NCBI GenBank assembly: GCA_039619475.1
Contig: CM077115.1
Coordinates: forward strand, 444,200,792 to 444,264,791
Length of the DNA stretch: 64,000 nucleotides
Reading direction: 5' to 3'
Source of the DNA: Icerya purchasi
Taxonomy: Eukaryota > Arthropoda > Insecta > Hemiptera > Monophlebidae
Part shown: positions 11,576 to 22,603 of the stretch, piece by piece
Layout: every line of letters begins with the position of its first letter
How positions within the stretch are numbered: the stretch's first letter is position 1
Notes under the pieces: model-generated
What the model was told of the DNA's origin: nothing
Databases searched by the model: none
Seen by the model: the letters and a program-made list of their open reading frames with translations, nothing else
Translations under genes and position numbers: made by a program

Positions 11576-13430
11576 GGCAGAGAGGTATAGAAGAAAAATG
11601 GATAGAGCGATTCATCATGAGATTAATAATAAGGGAAGAAAATTTAACTGGGACGTTAATTGCCGACATTTTTTCTCTTAAAGTTGGCAGGTGTACATTA
11701 TCAAAAGCAGAGGAGACATCAATGAAGGAAGCTAAGGTGTACTGTTTTTGGATGAAGGATTTGTATGCACTGGAAACAAACAGACTAATACAATCAGGAG
11801 GGCCAATCCCAAGCCGAAAGCCAAACATATTGCTGGGAAAAACATGGTTATGTTCCAGCCACCAAACAAGCCGCCTGTTTAGCATACTTTCGAATAGTTT
11901 TCTGATACCGGATGCTAAAGAAATTGGGCGAAAGGAGGAACTTTTTTTAGGAATAGGAATTATGATAAAAGAGTTCCAGCAAGGAGGAGTTACACCTCTG
12001 GAGAGGGAGGCATTAAAAAGGTCGAGGAGAGTACTAATGGATAATTCAGATAGGTTTTTAAGAACAAGATAAGGTATGCCGTTGAGACCTGGAGTGGGAC
12101 TGGAGGATTTTGAAAGGACAGATTTTAGTTCATTAATGTTGAAGGTAGAAGTAAGGAAATGAGGAGGAGAGTCTTGTGGAAAAGAAACGGGATAAAATTC
12201 GTCAAAGTTAGGAATGTAAGCAGGAGCGACAGAATCAATAAACGGTAATAGGTAATCATCAGAAATATTGGAATTGTTAGGACGTTCAGAGGATGGGAAT
12301 TTAAAAGCTCTTGCTATTTTCCAGATACGTGAAAGGAAGGTTGTTATTCCTCCATGAGGACTTCCTCGAGGTTTTTAGTACATACCGAGCTCTTACATTC
12401 GCTCGTTTATGGGTAAAAAAATATTTTCAGTTGTGGGATTCGTACGGAAAGCTCTAAAAGTAGTTCGACTATGGTCAAAAGCAGCGTTGAAATCCTCATT
12501 CCACCAAATAAAGGAGAACGCAGCACGCCGATTGGCGAAAGAATGATGACTAGAAGGGGAGGAGGCATTAAGGGCAGACTTCATAGATTGCAAGAAAGAA
12601 TTATAAACATGTACGGGATCAAGACTAGGATGAAAATTAGGAAGAGAAGAATCTAGGAGAGAACGGAACACAGTCCAACTAGTTTTAGAAAGATTCCATG
12701 GAGCAGAATGAAGAGGCTTGGCATAAGTAGGAGGGGAAAGATTCATAGGATTTATTAGAATAGGAATATGATCACTGCCGAAGGAACCACCCGTAAGGGT
12801 TCTCCAGTTGTGGTTAAAGCCAATATTCGGAGAAGAAAAGTTCAAATCGAGGGAGCTAAAGCTAGATGGACTCTTAAAATAAGTAGGAGAGGAGTCATTA
12901 AGAATAATCAAATTATCGGAAACTATAGAATTCTCCAGCATAGTGCCATTAGTATTATAGACTCTGCAACCCCACGTTGGAGAATGAACATTTCAATCCC
13001 CACCGACGATAAACAGTTGAGGAATGGAATTAAAAAAGGAAGAAAGAGGAAAGTGACGAAGGTCATAACTAGGAGGAACATAAATGGAAATGAAGTTAAG
13101 AGGGAGGACCAAATTACAAGAGATAGATATGTGAACAATGTTCGGAGAATTAAGGCAGGGAGGGAGGTTTAGAGAGACATTATGCACATGGAAAGGAATG
13201 TCATCTCTAATGAGGATAGCAGAGCCTCCATAGCCATCATCACGATCGCATCTAACTAATGTGAAGCCTCTAATGTAGAAGTTTATGTCTGACCGAAGCC
13301 AAGTTTCTGAGATTAAGGCGATACCGATATTGTGAAGAAGTAATAGACCCTCTAATGAATTACGGTTGGCCTTAGACTACGGCAGTTCCATTGTAATATG
13401 TTGCATACAGATGCCATAGTGGAACGCCAA
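11576..13430 (-). pseudogene. family B ORF2: endonuclease and partial reverse transcriptase
   Basis: Endonuclease pieces: CDRDDGYGGSAIL-like sequence near 13250, SIYVPPSYDLRHFPLSSFF then FIVGGD (13187-12993), and DLNFSSPN then GSDHIPI (12941-12760), which match the APE-type GGDxN and SDH motifs. RT pieces: RRLVWWLEHN, MFGFRLGIGPPDC, and the motif A block FIDVSSAFDNVHL at 11885-11600. Several frameshifts and stops separate these ORFs, and the catalytic FxDD motif is missing because of 3' truncation. It would have nicked DNA and reverse-transcribed the element RNA; it is now non-functional. Confidence 0.75.
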
Positions 13431-13539
13431 GAGATTAGAGTGAGGAAATAAGAAAGTGGTAAAGGAGGAAAGGGAAAGGAAGCTTGAGAGGCAATAAAAC
13501 TTTAAGAGAACACGAAGAAAAAAGGGGAGCAGAAAAAAT

Positions 13540-14745
13540 TAGAAGGGAGAAATAATTAGGTATAGTAAACAAGAGAAGAGAGTTGTACGAATTGGAGATC
13601 AAAAAAAGGCAAGTCGGGGCTGCTAAGATAGAAAGGAATTGAGACAGTAAAGAAAGAAAGAGAAATAGAATCAACGAAGAAAAACGCAAAGAAAGTACGA
13701 TTTTATATTTTTTATTGGCAAAATTCACTGAAGGATATATCTTTAAACGTCGTAATCTTTTTTTTATTTCAGTTGTTCAAGAAAGACCGGGCATGTCGGT
13801 TAGTGGGATCATGAGAGCCTTCACAGTTAAGATATTTTAATTGTACAGGAGTACTAGAGAGCACTCATTAGCTTGGTGAGAATCATCGCACTTAACATAT
13901 CGAAGTTTACTGTAGCATATTTTTTCTGTATAACTGAAACGGAAGCAAGAACGACACTGAATGGGGGTCTCATACTAGGTTTAATTGGACAACAAAGATG
14001 GAAGAAATTAATAAAATCAAGAATTTTGTGAGAAAAGAACCTAATTCCGAATAAAGGAATGGGATGGAGTTTATTAACATGCCCTTTTTTTAGAAGCCGT
14101 ATAGAAATAACAGAAACCAATGAAGAAACATCATTAAAGGTCATCTTCAGGGATATCAACCGAAATATCGCGAACAATACCGAATGAAAAAAGAAGAGAA
14201 CTAGGAATGAAAGCCTTGAATTGGTAATTTTCTAAAAATGTTTCGTCTGAAAGAAATCCTTTGGCAGCGGAGATATCGGTAAAAAATAACCGAAACCTAT
14301 TACTGCCGGCTCGCGCGATTTCGCTGATTGAAGTGGTCTTATGGAATAGAAATTTAACAGTTGCAAACGGATGCAGACTGCTGATGTTTTTATCGGAGAG
14401 AGATTCTAGCATAACCTGAACAAACCCCGTGAAGTTGCTGGGGAAGAGTCGATATTACACGAAGTTAGTATGTTGTTAGCAATATTACTTTTGTTGTAGC
14501 TGTTGCTAATATTGTTATTTATGTTATTAATATTATTATTTTCAACTTTCATGTCGTTTAAGTTATCTTTATCGTCGTTTTTTTTTTAATATTTTCGTTG
14601 ACGTTGCTTGTAACTACGGAATTCGTAGACCAAGTCTGTTAAGAGGCCAAAATCATTAACGGGCAGATCTGATTTCGGAGAGACTAGGCTGGAAGGCTTT
14701 CGTTTATTAAAGTATCCACCTCCGTCATATTGCGGGAGAGTCTGG
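13540..14745 (-). pseudogene. family B ORF1 (gag-like) remnant
   Basis: The minus-strand ORF 14412-14134 begins MLESLSDKNISSLHPFATVK and continues with LRLFFTDISAA-type sequence and FIPSSLLFSFGIVRDI. It matches residues about 127-225 of the ORF1 at 30161, so homology is clear by eye. The overlapping ORF 14177-13854 continues with the block before the zinc knuckles. The expected CCHC knuckles are degraded, and the start codon position reads ATA. It would be a nucleic-acid-binding protein of the retrotransposon RNP. Confidence 0.7.
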
Positions 14746-14878
14746 GCTTGGAGCTTACTATTAACTAATGTAATAACATACTGTAAATAGGCACACAGAA
14801 AATTATGGATAAAGAAAAAGAAAACGATATTGAAAATAAAGTTAGAGCACCCTTCATCGTGTTCACCAGCTGCGCCGA

Positions 14879-15480
14879 TTTTTTTTTTTTTTTTGGCGCG
14901 TCAACAATGGACATTTACCCAACGCAAAGGACTAGAAGAATGATGAAACATAGGAATTTGTTAGTTATATCACGAAGCGATTAGAAATAGAAGAAATGAA
15001 GCTAATATAAGAACAACAAAATGAGAACGAAGAGCAAAAATGCATAGGGAGTCGGGAGGCCAAGACGGAGCAAATTGGAATAGAAGGCTGCACGTTCCGA
15101 GGAAATAGAAGAACATTCGAATAGAACGTAATTTGCATCACGGCTCAAATTTAGGATAGGAGGATGAAAGGGACATAATGGAGACTGAACAATATTAAAA
15201 CGAATGAGAGAGGCAGGAAACAGACTGTGATCAAAGCGAAGACGAATTATGGAAGAAATAACATAACGGCTGAGGCCGGGAAAATTATTAAACCAGTAAG
15301 AAGAGGTAGAGAGGGTTGTACAGCACGGTAAAAGCAGTTAGGATTGGAAAAGAGGGACGGATAAAGATCATTCCAAAAGTCATGGTGAAAACGTTAAGAG
15401 AGAGGGAGAAGACTTTGGGAAGGGAATCTGTCTGCGAACCCGAATAGCTTACTGTAATATTTAACTCAGGAGCGAGGAAG
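14879..15480 (-). pseudogene. 3' end of a second family B copy, 5'-truncated
   Basis: On the minus strand this encodes the ORF2 C-terminal region in shifting frames: a counterpart of the FENWKSLYGPSF block (about 15400-15380), then SSIIRLRFDHS, FPASLIRFNI, and a DANYVLFECSSISSERAAFY block (about 15130-15080). The same blocks occur at 35330-35500 in the full copy. The 3' end is marked by a T-run at 14879-14893 on the plus strand, that is, a poly(A) tail on the element strand. Typical 5' truncation. Confidence 0.7.
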
Positions 15481-17400
15481 GGAGGAGTTGCGTTAACCCA
15501 AGTGACAGAATAATGTACTTTGATAAATTCTGAATATCTTTGTACAAATTTAAAACTTGTTAGCAGGAACGATGTTCCGCTCTCTTTGGTCGTTGCACCG
15601 TTCAGGCCACTAGCGTATTCGGAAACAACTGTACGCGAGCATTTGCAGAAACGATTGAGAGTTATTTCCAGCACTGGAAAGTGTACTCAGGCTGCATCTG
15701 AAAACTTTGACTCGCATTTTTTATTGCGTAAGGTGAAAGAAACAGTTATGATAATATTTAGTACCGAAATAATATATTTAGGTCAAATTTGAATACTTTC
15801 ACGTGAATGTCAACTCGTTCAGTTAGAGGGGACGGGGGTTCCGGCTAATTTTTAGAACCGGGATATCATATTTAGGCTATTTTCGAATATTTATATTTGA
15901 ATCTTGAACTCATTCAGCAAGAATGGGGGAGCAAGTGCAAGTGTGATGCTCCACTGGTTTCGGAATTCGTAGAACATTGGAAGCGTGATAATTGACAGAG
16001 TTGTTGCAGTACTACTTTACGAATCAACCGATATGTACGTGTATACTGGAACAACTTGACCAGTTAGTGCGATAATTTTAATGGATCGAATAGTATACTG
16101 ATACGGATTCGGTATTTACCTGGCGCGATAATGCCGAGCTAGAAATTGTTCTCTGGCTAGAATCATTAATTTTCGATCTCTCCGCATCAATTCTATTATT
16201 CGCCGTCGTCAGAGAATACGGCCGGGACATTTACACGACCGACTTTGTGATTTCCAATTTTGCCGAATTTTTCGACATTGGTAGTGTTAAGGGTTGTGCA
16301 AGTGTTCTGGCGTGTGCGGTCTGCGACAAGAGGGTAGCGTCTGTTGGCAATGTGAGTCAAGAGAATAGATACAATGTATGAATGTACGTACAAACTAGTG
16401 ATAAGGAATTAAAAGTTTACCATTAACTTTATATACGTAAGAGTTACCGCCTGTATTCGAGAAGCGCAACGACGTGTACCGCGTTTTCTTCAGCTCATCG
16501 CATTAGGAGTTCTGTTTAGGCTAAATAATGGCGAATTTTACTAAATAAATTTTATATACTTTTTGCTAGTCGTCGTCGTTAACGACACAAAAATTTTAGT
16601 CTAGCCGGTGCTCCTTCATAACCACTGTGGTCATTATTATTATTTTTTTTTTATTGTGTGTGTTTTGTCTTTCAAATGCTTGTGTTTTATTTTATTGTGT
16701 TGGGTGCTATTTGCAATCCAACTGAAATATACGCGCTGCATCAATAATTTGGTCTTTTAATTTGGCCACCGATAGTTGTGAATAACACTCGGCCCGTGCC
16801 TGGCTGACACACCCCTCAGAGGTGTACGGCATCCTCGCGGCATTTATAAAAGAGTTTTTTTTTTTTGTGTCGTGTACAAATCACGAGAGGAGAATAAATT
16901 TCATCAGCCAAATAAAGACTCAAATCATAATTTCACGAATAACCAAACGAAAGAAAGTAGGATTCATTTAACACAAGAGGATTCATTTTAATACGTTGGT
17001 CGTTGTTGCTTTGAACGCTTAGAAGTAAGTGAGAAATGCATTAATTCTGACGGCGAAAAAGTATACTTTGGATAATTTGAATAATTTACTCAATAGTATA
17101 CTCAAATTTTGAACCCGATTAGCAGAAATGTTTGTTCTACGCAGGCGTTAAATAAACGTTTTCCGTTTCTAGATTTTTGGCGCCCAGGAACTTTAGCTTT
17201 TTGTGGTTTCTTTGGTCCGATGCAATCAGCTGCGCCTAGAATTGTCACCAACAATAAGAAATAAGTGATAGAAATAAAAGCATAATTATAAATTTAAAAA
17301 AAAGTGAAAATTCGAAAAGAAGGTTGGCAGGAGATTTTGAAAAGTTTGAAGAAGTAATGTTTAAATCTGAAATATCTCACAACGTAGTTTTTATTTATTA
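15481..17400. other. non-coding stretch without recognised features
   Basis: Short open frames exist (15520-15792 plus, 16393-16196 minus) but none shows a known domain or codon pattern. Homopolymer T-runs occur at 16645-16652 and 16854-16865. Confidence 0.45.
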
Positions 17401-17825
17401 TTACATTAAGGACATGCCCAGTTTTCAATCAAGAAACTATAACTGTTCGAAGTGAGTCTATTATTTCCGCGTTGTTATAGCTTATCAGCGTTATCATCAA
17501 ACGTCATAGTCATCTAAAGTAAGATTATCGTATTATTATAATAACACAAATACTTTTTTTTTTGAGTTTCATTCAATTGTTTTGTTTGTGTTCGTACGTG
17601 TTTTCAGCGTTCAAATCAGCGATAGGTAAGTCGTTTTAGTTCGATTACGACTCCGTCCTATTATCTGTTAAATACAATAGTCGTCGCGCACGAAATAATA
17701 TAATTATTCGAAACGTTCATTTATCTTATCAGAATTATTGATAACGATTGTTCAACTACGTACAGCTGCCATTCGAATTATTTTAAAATCAGTGTGGCCA
17801 CTTAGGCCACATAAACTACTGTAAA

Positions 17826-19233
17826 ATGAAGAAAAATAAACCACCATCCGGGCCGACTTCGCATCAAGTGAACCAGGTTACGAGTAAAACAAAAGTTTCA
17901 ACCCCCACCGTTTCTGTACAACAAACGAAACACAGTCAAGTTAATGCACTGAAACCTTCGACATCAACCACCAAAGTAGAAAATAAATCGAAAGAACCGA
18001 TTAGTTTTTCTAACGCTGTCAAAAATACAAAAAGTATCAATAATGCTTCCAACTTTCCTACAGAAGAACAAGCAATTGTTTTCCCAGTTATGGGTGAATT
18101 TACGAATGAAGATTATCTCATGGAAGTCTAAAATTACCTTCTTATCACGTATGTCTAACAATAGAATGTGTTTTTATTTTGATTCAAATACAACGGTTGA
18201 AGAATTCATCTCGAAACACAGAGAAATAAAAATAAACAATGTAATAATAAAGGCCCGACCGTTAATAAACCCGGTTAAAAAATTGATCATATCTAATGTA
18301 TCCCCGATCATCCCACATCACATTATAGAAAAGATCCTTACAGACGAAATTAATCTGAAGCTAACATCTCCCATGACATTTATAAAAGCAGGACACCAAC
18401 AACCAATGTTTCAGCACATCTGCAGCTTCAGACGGGCAATATTCTACTCGCTAGAAAATGAACAAAATTTGTACATACCTGACTCATTACTGATAAATTA
18501 CAATGGAAAAGATTATAGAATATTTTTAACTATGGATAAAAATTTGGTCTGCTTTATATGCAAGAAAACTGGACACCAAGCAAAAAAATGTCCGTCAGTA
18601 ATTAGGAGTGAGGAAACAGATTTTATTGCAGAAACTAAACAGAAACCTGAAGTTACCACTGACCGAGAACAGCTAAAACGTCCAGCGCCACCCACTACAA
18701 CGTCATGCTCCGAATCTGAAAACTCTAGCTCTAAACTGAAGGAAAATTTAGTAATCCTAGAAGATACTAATCAAGAGGTAGAACGTGAAGATAACTTTAA
18801 GGCCCCAGCAATAGAAATAACCGAATCAGTTAACATAGATATTAAAAGTAAAAAAACAAAAAGACCAAAAACAGAAGACTGTGCTATGCAATTGGATCTA
18901 AACGGAGATGAAATCGAAAAAATACAATTAAAAGCATTCAAAGAAACTCACCCCAATATGTGCCCCATTACTTCAAATGAGTTCGTAAATATACTACTAA
19001 ACGTTAAAGGCAACAAAAATAAAATCGAGCTCACAAAAAAATACACGGAAAACATACAAGGAATTATATATATGGTAGAAGAAATCCAACCTCATCTAAG
19101 TAAAGATACGAAGAGGACTCTCACGTGGTTCCTGAAAAAGTTAAAAACAGAAGTCGAATTACAGAACGCATTAAAAACGGACTCTGAGGAGGACAGCTTG
19201 GAAAACTTGTCCGATCTGATGGAAGACTCATAA
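17826..19233 (+). pseudogene. element A ORF1, gag-like CCHC protein with one frameshift
   Basis: It starts at ATG 17826 with a Lys/Thr/Ser-rich N-terminus, then EEQAIVFPVMGEF. At about 18125-18131 the frame must shift by one base to continue as ITFLSRMSNNRMCFYF and onward to TAA at 19231. Element C (48584 onward) carries the same block without a shift, so this is a mutation rather than normal organisation. One zinc knuckle, CFICKKTGHQAKKC, lies at about 18550-18591, followed by an acidic Ser-rich region and a C-terminal helical part. The protein would coat the element RNA and escort the RNP. A 28-bp gap separates it from ORF2. Confidence 0.8.
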
Positions 19234-19261
19234 ATAACTATATTAATATTACTCCACCATC

Positions 19262-22200
19262 ATGATAAACATAATATCGTGGAACATAAATAGTATAATA
19301 TCCAAACTCCCATTTTTACAATTGCTTATACAGGACCTAGAACCTATGGTAATATGCCTTCAGGAGACAAAATTAAATCCGAATCATAATGTAAAGTTAA
19401 AGGGTTATAACATCACTCGAAGCGATTTCATAACAACTGGTAATACTAAAGGTGGCGTCCTAATTGCTACGCACAACAGTATCAAAAAAGAGGATATACT
19501 GATTCACTCAGTGTTCCAAGCCACAGCGGTAAAGTTATTCCTGAATACCCCAATTGTAATATGTACAATATATTTACATAGCGAAGATCAAGTGTCGTTA
19601 AAAGAGTTAAAATCATTAACGGATCAACTTCCGCGGCCATACATTTTAACAGGTGACTTCAATAGCCATAACATCATATGGGGCTCTGAGTACACTGATA
19701 TCAGAGGACAGATACTAGAAAAATTTTTAGATGATCCTACAATCAGTATGATGAACACAGGGCATCCAACAAGATTTAATATCTACAATGGTTCTACATC
19801 AGCCATAGATCTGACCATCTGTAGCTCAACCATCAGTCATATACTACACTGGCGATCGTGTAGGAAATTATATAACAGTGATCACTTTCCGCAGATTATA
19901 AATTTATTGGCAGATCACCAACAATATAGAGAAAGACATATAAACTGGATTACGGATAAAACAGACTGGGAAAGCTTCAGAAACTCAGTAGACCTTAAAC
20001 AAGTACTGAATATGACGGATCCTGAGATAATAAATAAAGAAATCTCAAAAAGAATTCTACAATCGGCTAATACACATATTCCGAAAACGAACCCTCGCCC
20101 TATGAAGAAAAGAGTACCCTGGTGGAACCACGAGTGCAGAACAGTTATTAAAAACAAAAATAGAATCCTTAATACATATAAGCGTCATCCAACTAATGAC
20201 AATCTTTTGAAATTCAAAAAGGCTAGAGCTATAGCAAGAAGAATAATTAAACAAAGCAAAAAGAAGTGTTGGCAGGACTTCATTTCAAACATAAATTCAA
20301 AAACTGCTGTAGCAACAGTATGGAAACAAATAAGAAAAATTATGAATAAAAATAGAGATAACATCATCACTGTGGTAACTGACTCGGACGGAAAATTACA
20401 GTACGAGAGCAAGCACATAGCAGAGATCATAGCTAAACACTATCACGATATATCTATTGAAAGTGAACCTCTAACTATGCCGACTAATAGAAACTATCTA
20501 GATTTCGACTCGCTAAATGAAGAGGAATACAATAAAGATATTACTCTACATGAACTAACCAATGCGGTAAAAGAACTAAAAAAGTCGGCAACGGGCCCTG
20601 ATAACATTCACCCGGAAATGATAAAAAATCTGACAGAAGAGAATATCAAATGCATACTACATTTATACAATCAAATTTGGAAATTACACAAAATTTCTAC
20701 ATTATGGAAAGAAGCCATCATTGTACCGATCTTGAAGCCCGACAAAGATAAAAATCAAGCCAACAGCTACCGGCCAATATCGTTAACGTGTTCATTGTGC
20801 AAAATATTAGAAAAGATTATTACAAAACGGATAGTATGGGCCGCAGAAAACAAAAACTTGTTAGATAACCATCAAAGTGGTTTCCGGAAAGGTCGGTCGA
20901 CTGTCGATAATATATTAAGATGGCAACAAGAAATTCTAGACGGTTTTACTATGCGGCAATATACTGTATGTGTGTTTTTCGACATGGAGAAAGCTTTTGA
21001 TCTTATATCAAAAGAGTCAGTTATAAACACGTTACATGAGATGGGATTCAGAGGAAATTTACCGAAATTTGTCATGGCATTTCTTCAAAACAGAAAATTT
21101 AAAGTTCGAATAGGGAGTTCACTATCAACAGAAAAAAATCAAAAATTAGGGGTACCGCAAGGATCAGTATTGAGCCCTCTGCTATTCATACTAGCCCTAA
21201 GCGATATACAACATCTAATCAAATACCCAGTTAACTACTCAATATTTGCAGATGATCTAGCGATTTACATGCGAGGAAATAACATCACACAAATAGAAGG
21301 AAAATTACAGAATATCATAACGGCAATTGAAAAGTGGGGCATTACTAAAAACATAAACTTTTCCAGCGGAAAAACCTGTGTAATAAATTTTACCAGGATA
21401 GCTCCAGTACGCGATATTAAACTAAAACTGAAAGACACATTCATATCTAATAAAATCAAAACGACTTTTTTGGGACTCATATTCGATAACAAATTAAGCT
21501 GGAAGCCACACATAGAAGATACGAAACGGAGGTGTACGAAAGCTCTTAATCTGTTAAAAATGCTACAAGGCAAGTCGTGGGGATCGGACAGAAGCTTGCT
21601 CTTACGTTTATACGGAACTCATGTCAGATCAATAATGGACTACGGTGCGATAGCATACACCACAGCAGCGGAAAGTACGCTTAAGAAGCTGAATACAATT
21701 CAGAATAACGCACTCAGAATAAGCAGCGGGGCGTTTTACACGAGTCCAATTATTAGTTTGCACATAGAAACAAACATGATGTCACTAAAACACCGTCGAA
21801 TGTTATTGGCACTGAAATATTATGTGAAAATCAGCGGCAATAGGAGCCATATAAATTACTACAAAACGTTCCATCCGAATCTACCTAAGATCTATCGCGA
21901 CAGAAACAAACCGTTCGGAGTTAGGTGTACTGACTACCTCAGTTACCTACATATCAATCGACTTACTGCCACTCCATCCGAACCTATAAATCCGCCCTGG
22001 GATAATACAATACGGTCTGTAACAACACATGAAAAAGACTTACTAAAGGCAAAAAAACAGATAACGGTCGCAATCAAGGATAATGTCCAAAACATATGGG
22101 ATAGGCAATTGAATAACAAGTTACGGCAAATAAAAGTTGAACTGGAACATTGGGAAACATCACACCGGGCAAACAGGCGAGAAGAGATTGTGTTAAGCAG

Positions 22201-22465
22201 AATCCGCATCGGCCACACAAAACTAACACACGGATCCTTGCTACAAAATGAACCTCCACCATCATGTGCACTTTGTAACACTCAAAGTCTGTCCATCGAA
22301 CATGTCATCTCCGTATGTCCAAAACTCCAAAAGGAGCGCGAGGAAGCTTTTTCACCCGCATGTACAAGAAGAATTACTGTCAAAGAGGCGCTTGGAAATG
22401 ATGAAGCTGCAGTCCAAAGTACTTTTAGATTCCTAAAAGCTGTCAACCTATTTCGGAAGATATGA
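19262..22465 (+). CDS. element A ORF2: endonuclease and reverse transcriptase, no RNase H
   Basis: An uninterrupted 1067-codon frame. Residues 1-220: APE-like endonuclease with WNINSI, QETK (about 36), GDFNSHN (about 131) and SDHFPQ (about 206). Residues about 430-760: reverse transcriptase with YRPISLTC, FRKGRST, motif A FFDMEKAFDLI (about 573), GVPQGSVLSPLLF and motif C FADDLAIY (about 662). Residues about 1002-1019: C-terminal knuckle C-x2-C-x8-H-x4-C (CALC...HVISVC). In relatives C (52101-55770) and D, an RNase H domain sits between the PPW motif and the LxxGHTKLTH block. Here PPWDN (about 912) is followed after only about 120 residues by IRIGHTKLTH, so RNase H is absent without breaking the frame. 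The protein carries out target-primed reverse transcription in the nucleus and may still be functional. Confidence 0.9.
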   Translation: MINIISWNINSIISKLPFLQLLIQDLEPMVICLQETKLNPNHNVKLKGYNITRSDFITTGNTKGGVLIATHNSIKKEDILIHSVFQATAVKLFLNTPIVICTIYLHSEDQVSLKELKSLTDQLPRPYILTGDFNSHNIIWGSEYTDIRGQILEKFLDDPTISMMNTGHPTRFNIYNGSTSAIDLTICSSTISHILHWRSCRKLYNSDHFPQIINLLADHQQYRERHINWITDKTDWESFRNSVDLKQVLNMTDPEIINKEISKRILQSANTHIPKTNPRPMKKRVPWWNHECRTVIKNKNRILNTYKRHPTNDNLLKFKKARAIARRIIKQSKKKCWQDFISNINSKTAVATVWKQIRKIMNKNRDNIITVVTDSDGKLQYESKHIAEIIAKHYHDISIESEPLTMPTNRNYLDFDSLNEEEYNKDITLHELTNAVKELKKSATGPDNIHPEMIKNLTEENIKCILHLYNQIWKLHKISTLWKEAIIVPILKPDKDKNQANSYRPISLTCSLCKILEKIITKRIVWAAENKNLLDNHQSGFRKGRSTVDNILRWQQEILDGFTMRQYTVCVFFDMEKAFDLISKESVINTLHEMGFRGNLPKFVMAFLQNRKFKVRIGSSLSTEKNQKLGVPQGSVLSPLLFILALSDIQHLIKYPVNYSIFADDLAIYMRGNNITQIEGKLQNIITAIEKWGITKNINFSSGKTCVINFTRIAPVRDIKLKLKDTFISNKIKTTFLGLIFDNKLSWKPHIEDTKRRCTKALNLLKMLQGKSWGSDRSLLLRLYGTHVRSIMDYGAIAYTTAAESTLKKLNTIQNNALRISSGAFYTSPIISLHIETNMMSLKHRRMLLALKYYVKISGNRSHINYYKTFHPNLPKIYRDRNKPFGVRCTDYLSYLHINRLTATPSEPINPPWDNTIRSVTTHEKDLLKAKKQITVAIKDNVQNIWDRQLNNKLRQIKVELEHWETSHRANRREEIVLSRIRIGHTKLTHGSLLQNEPPPSCALCNTQSLSIEHVISVCPKLQKEREEAFSPACTRRITVKEALGNDEAAVQSTFRFLKAVNLFRKI

Positions 22466-22603
22466 TTTAGTTTACGTATGGCAGAATTATTTGTAATTAT
22501 TATCTATAAATTGTAATGTACGGTAGACGCAAATGACCTAGAAGTCGAGCGTCTTTAAATAAATATATATATACATACATACATACTTTTTTTTTCCTCT
22601 AAA

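Larger units (their letters stand above)
11576..14878 (-). mobile_element. family B non-LTR retrotransposon, 3'-truncated copy
   Basis: A minus-strand element parallels the better preserved copy at 29847-36404 in gene order: ORF1 with the same central block (about 14412-13854), then endonuclease, then the start of the RT. It breaks off just after the RT motif counterpart of FHGLPQG, where mariner sequence begins. Upstream it abuts the poly(A) end of another copy (14879-15480). All frames are interrupted. The coding (minus) strand is strikingly pyrimidine-rich. Confidence 0.75.
17563..22582 (+). mobile_element. element A: nearly intact I-group non-LTR retrotransposon
   Basis: A 5.0-kb element flanked by the duplication ATACTTTTTTTTT (17550-17562 and 22583-22595). 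It has a 260-bp 5' UTR sharing the stretch around ACGTGTTTTCAGCGTTC with the 5' UTR of element C (48348 onward), then ORF1, ORF2, and a 3' tail of simple TATA/TACATA repeats. Simple-repeat tails rather than poly(A) are usual in the I clade. ORF2 is fully open and ORF1 has a single frameshift, so this is the youngest-looking element here. It inserted about 20 bp upstream of the F ORF1 start codon. Confidence 0.8.

Noticed and set aside
11470..12072. 200-codon plus-strand ORF
   Set aside because: Antisense to the family B reverse transcriptase; no domain, and the overlapping minus-strand frame has clear RT motifs.
12768..13172. 134-codon basic plus-strand ORF
   Set aside because: Antisense to the family B endonuclease region; its Arg/Lys richness follows from the pyrimidine-rich opposite strand.
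15520..15792. 90-codon plus-strand ORF
   Set aside because: Overlaps the edge of a minus-strand retrotransposon copy; no domain or supporting signals.
17826..18131. Programmed frameshift in element A ORF1
   Set aside because: Element C has the same block in one frame, and no slippery site plus structure is evident; a simple one-base mutation explains it.
20185..20430. Minus-strand ORFs within element A ORF2
   Set aside because: Shadows of the intact plus-strand reading frame.
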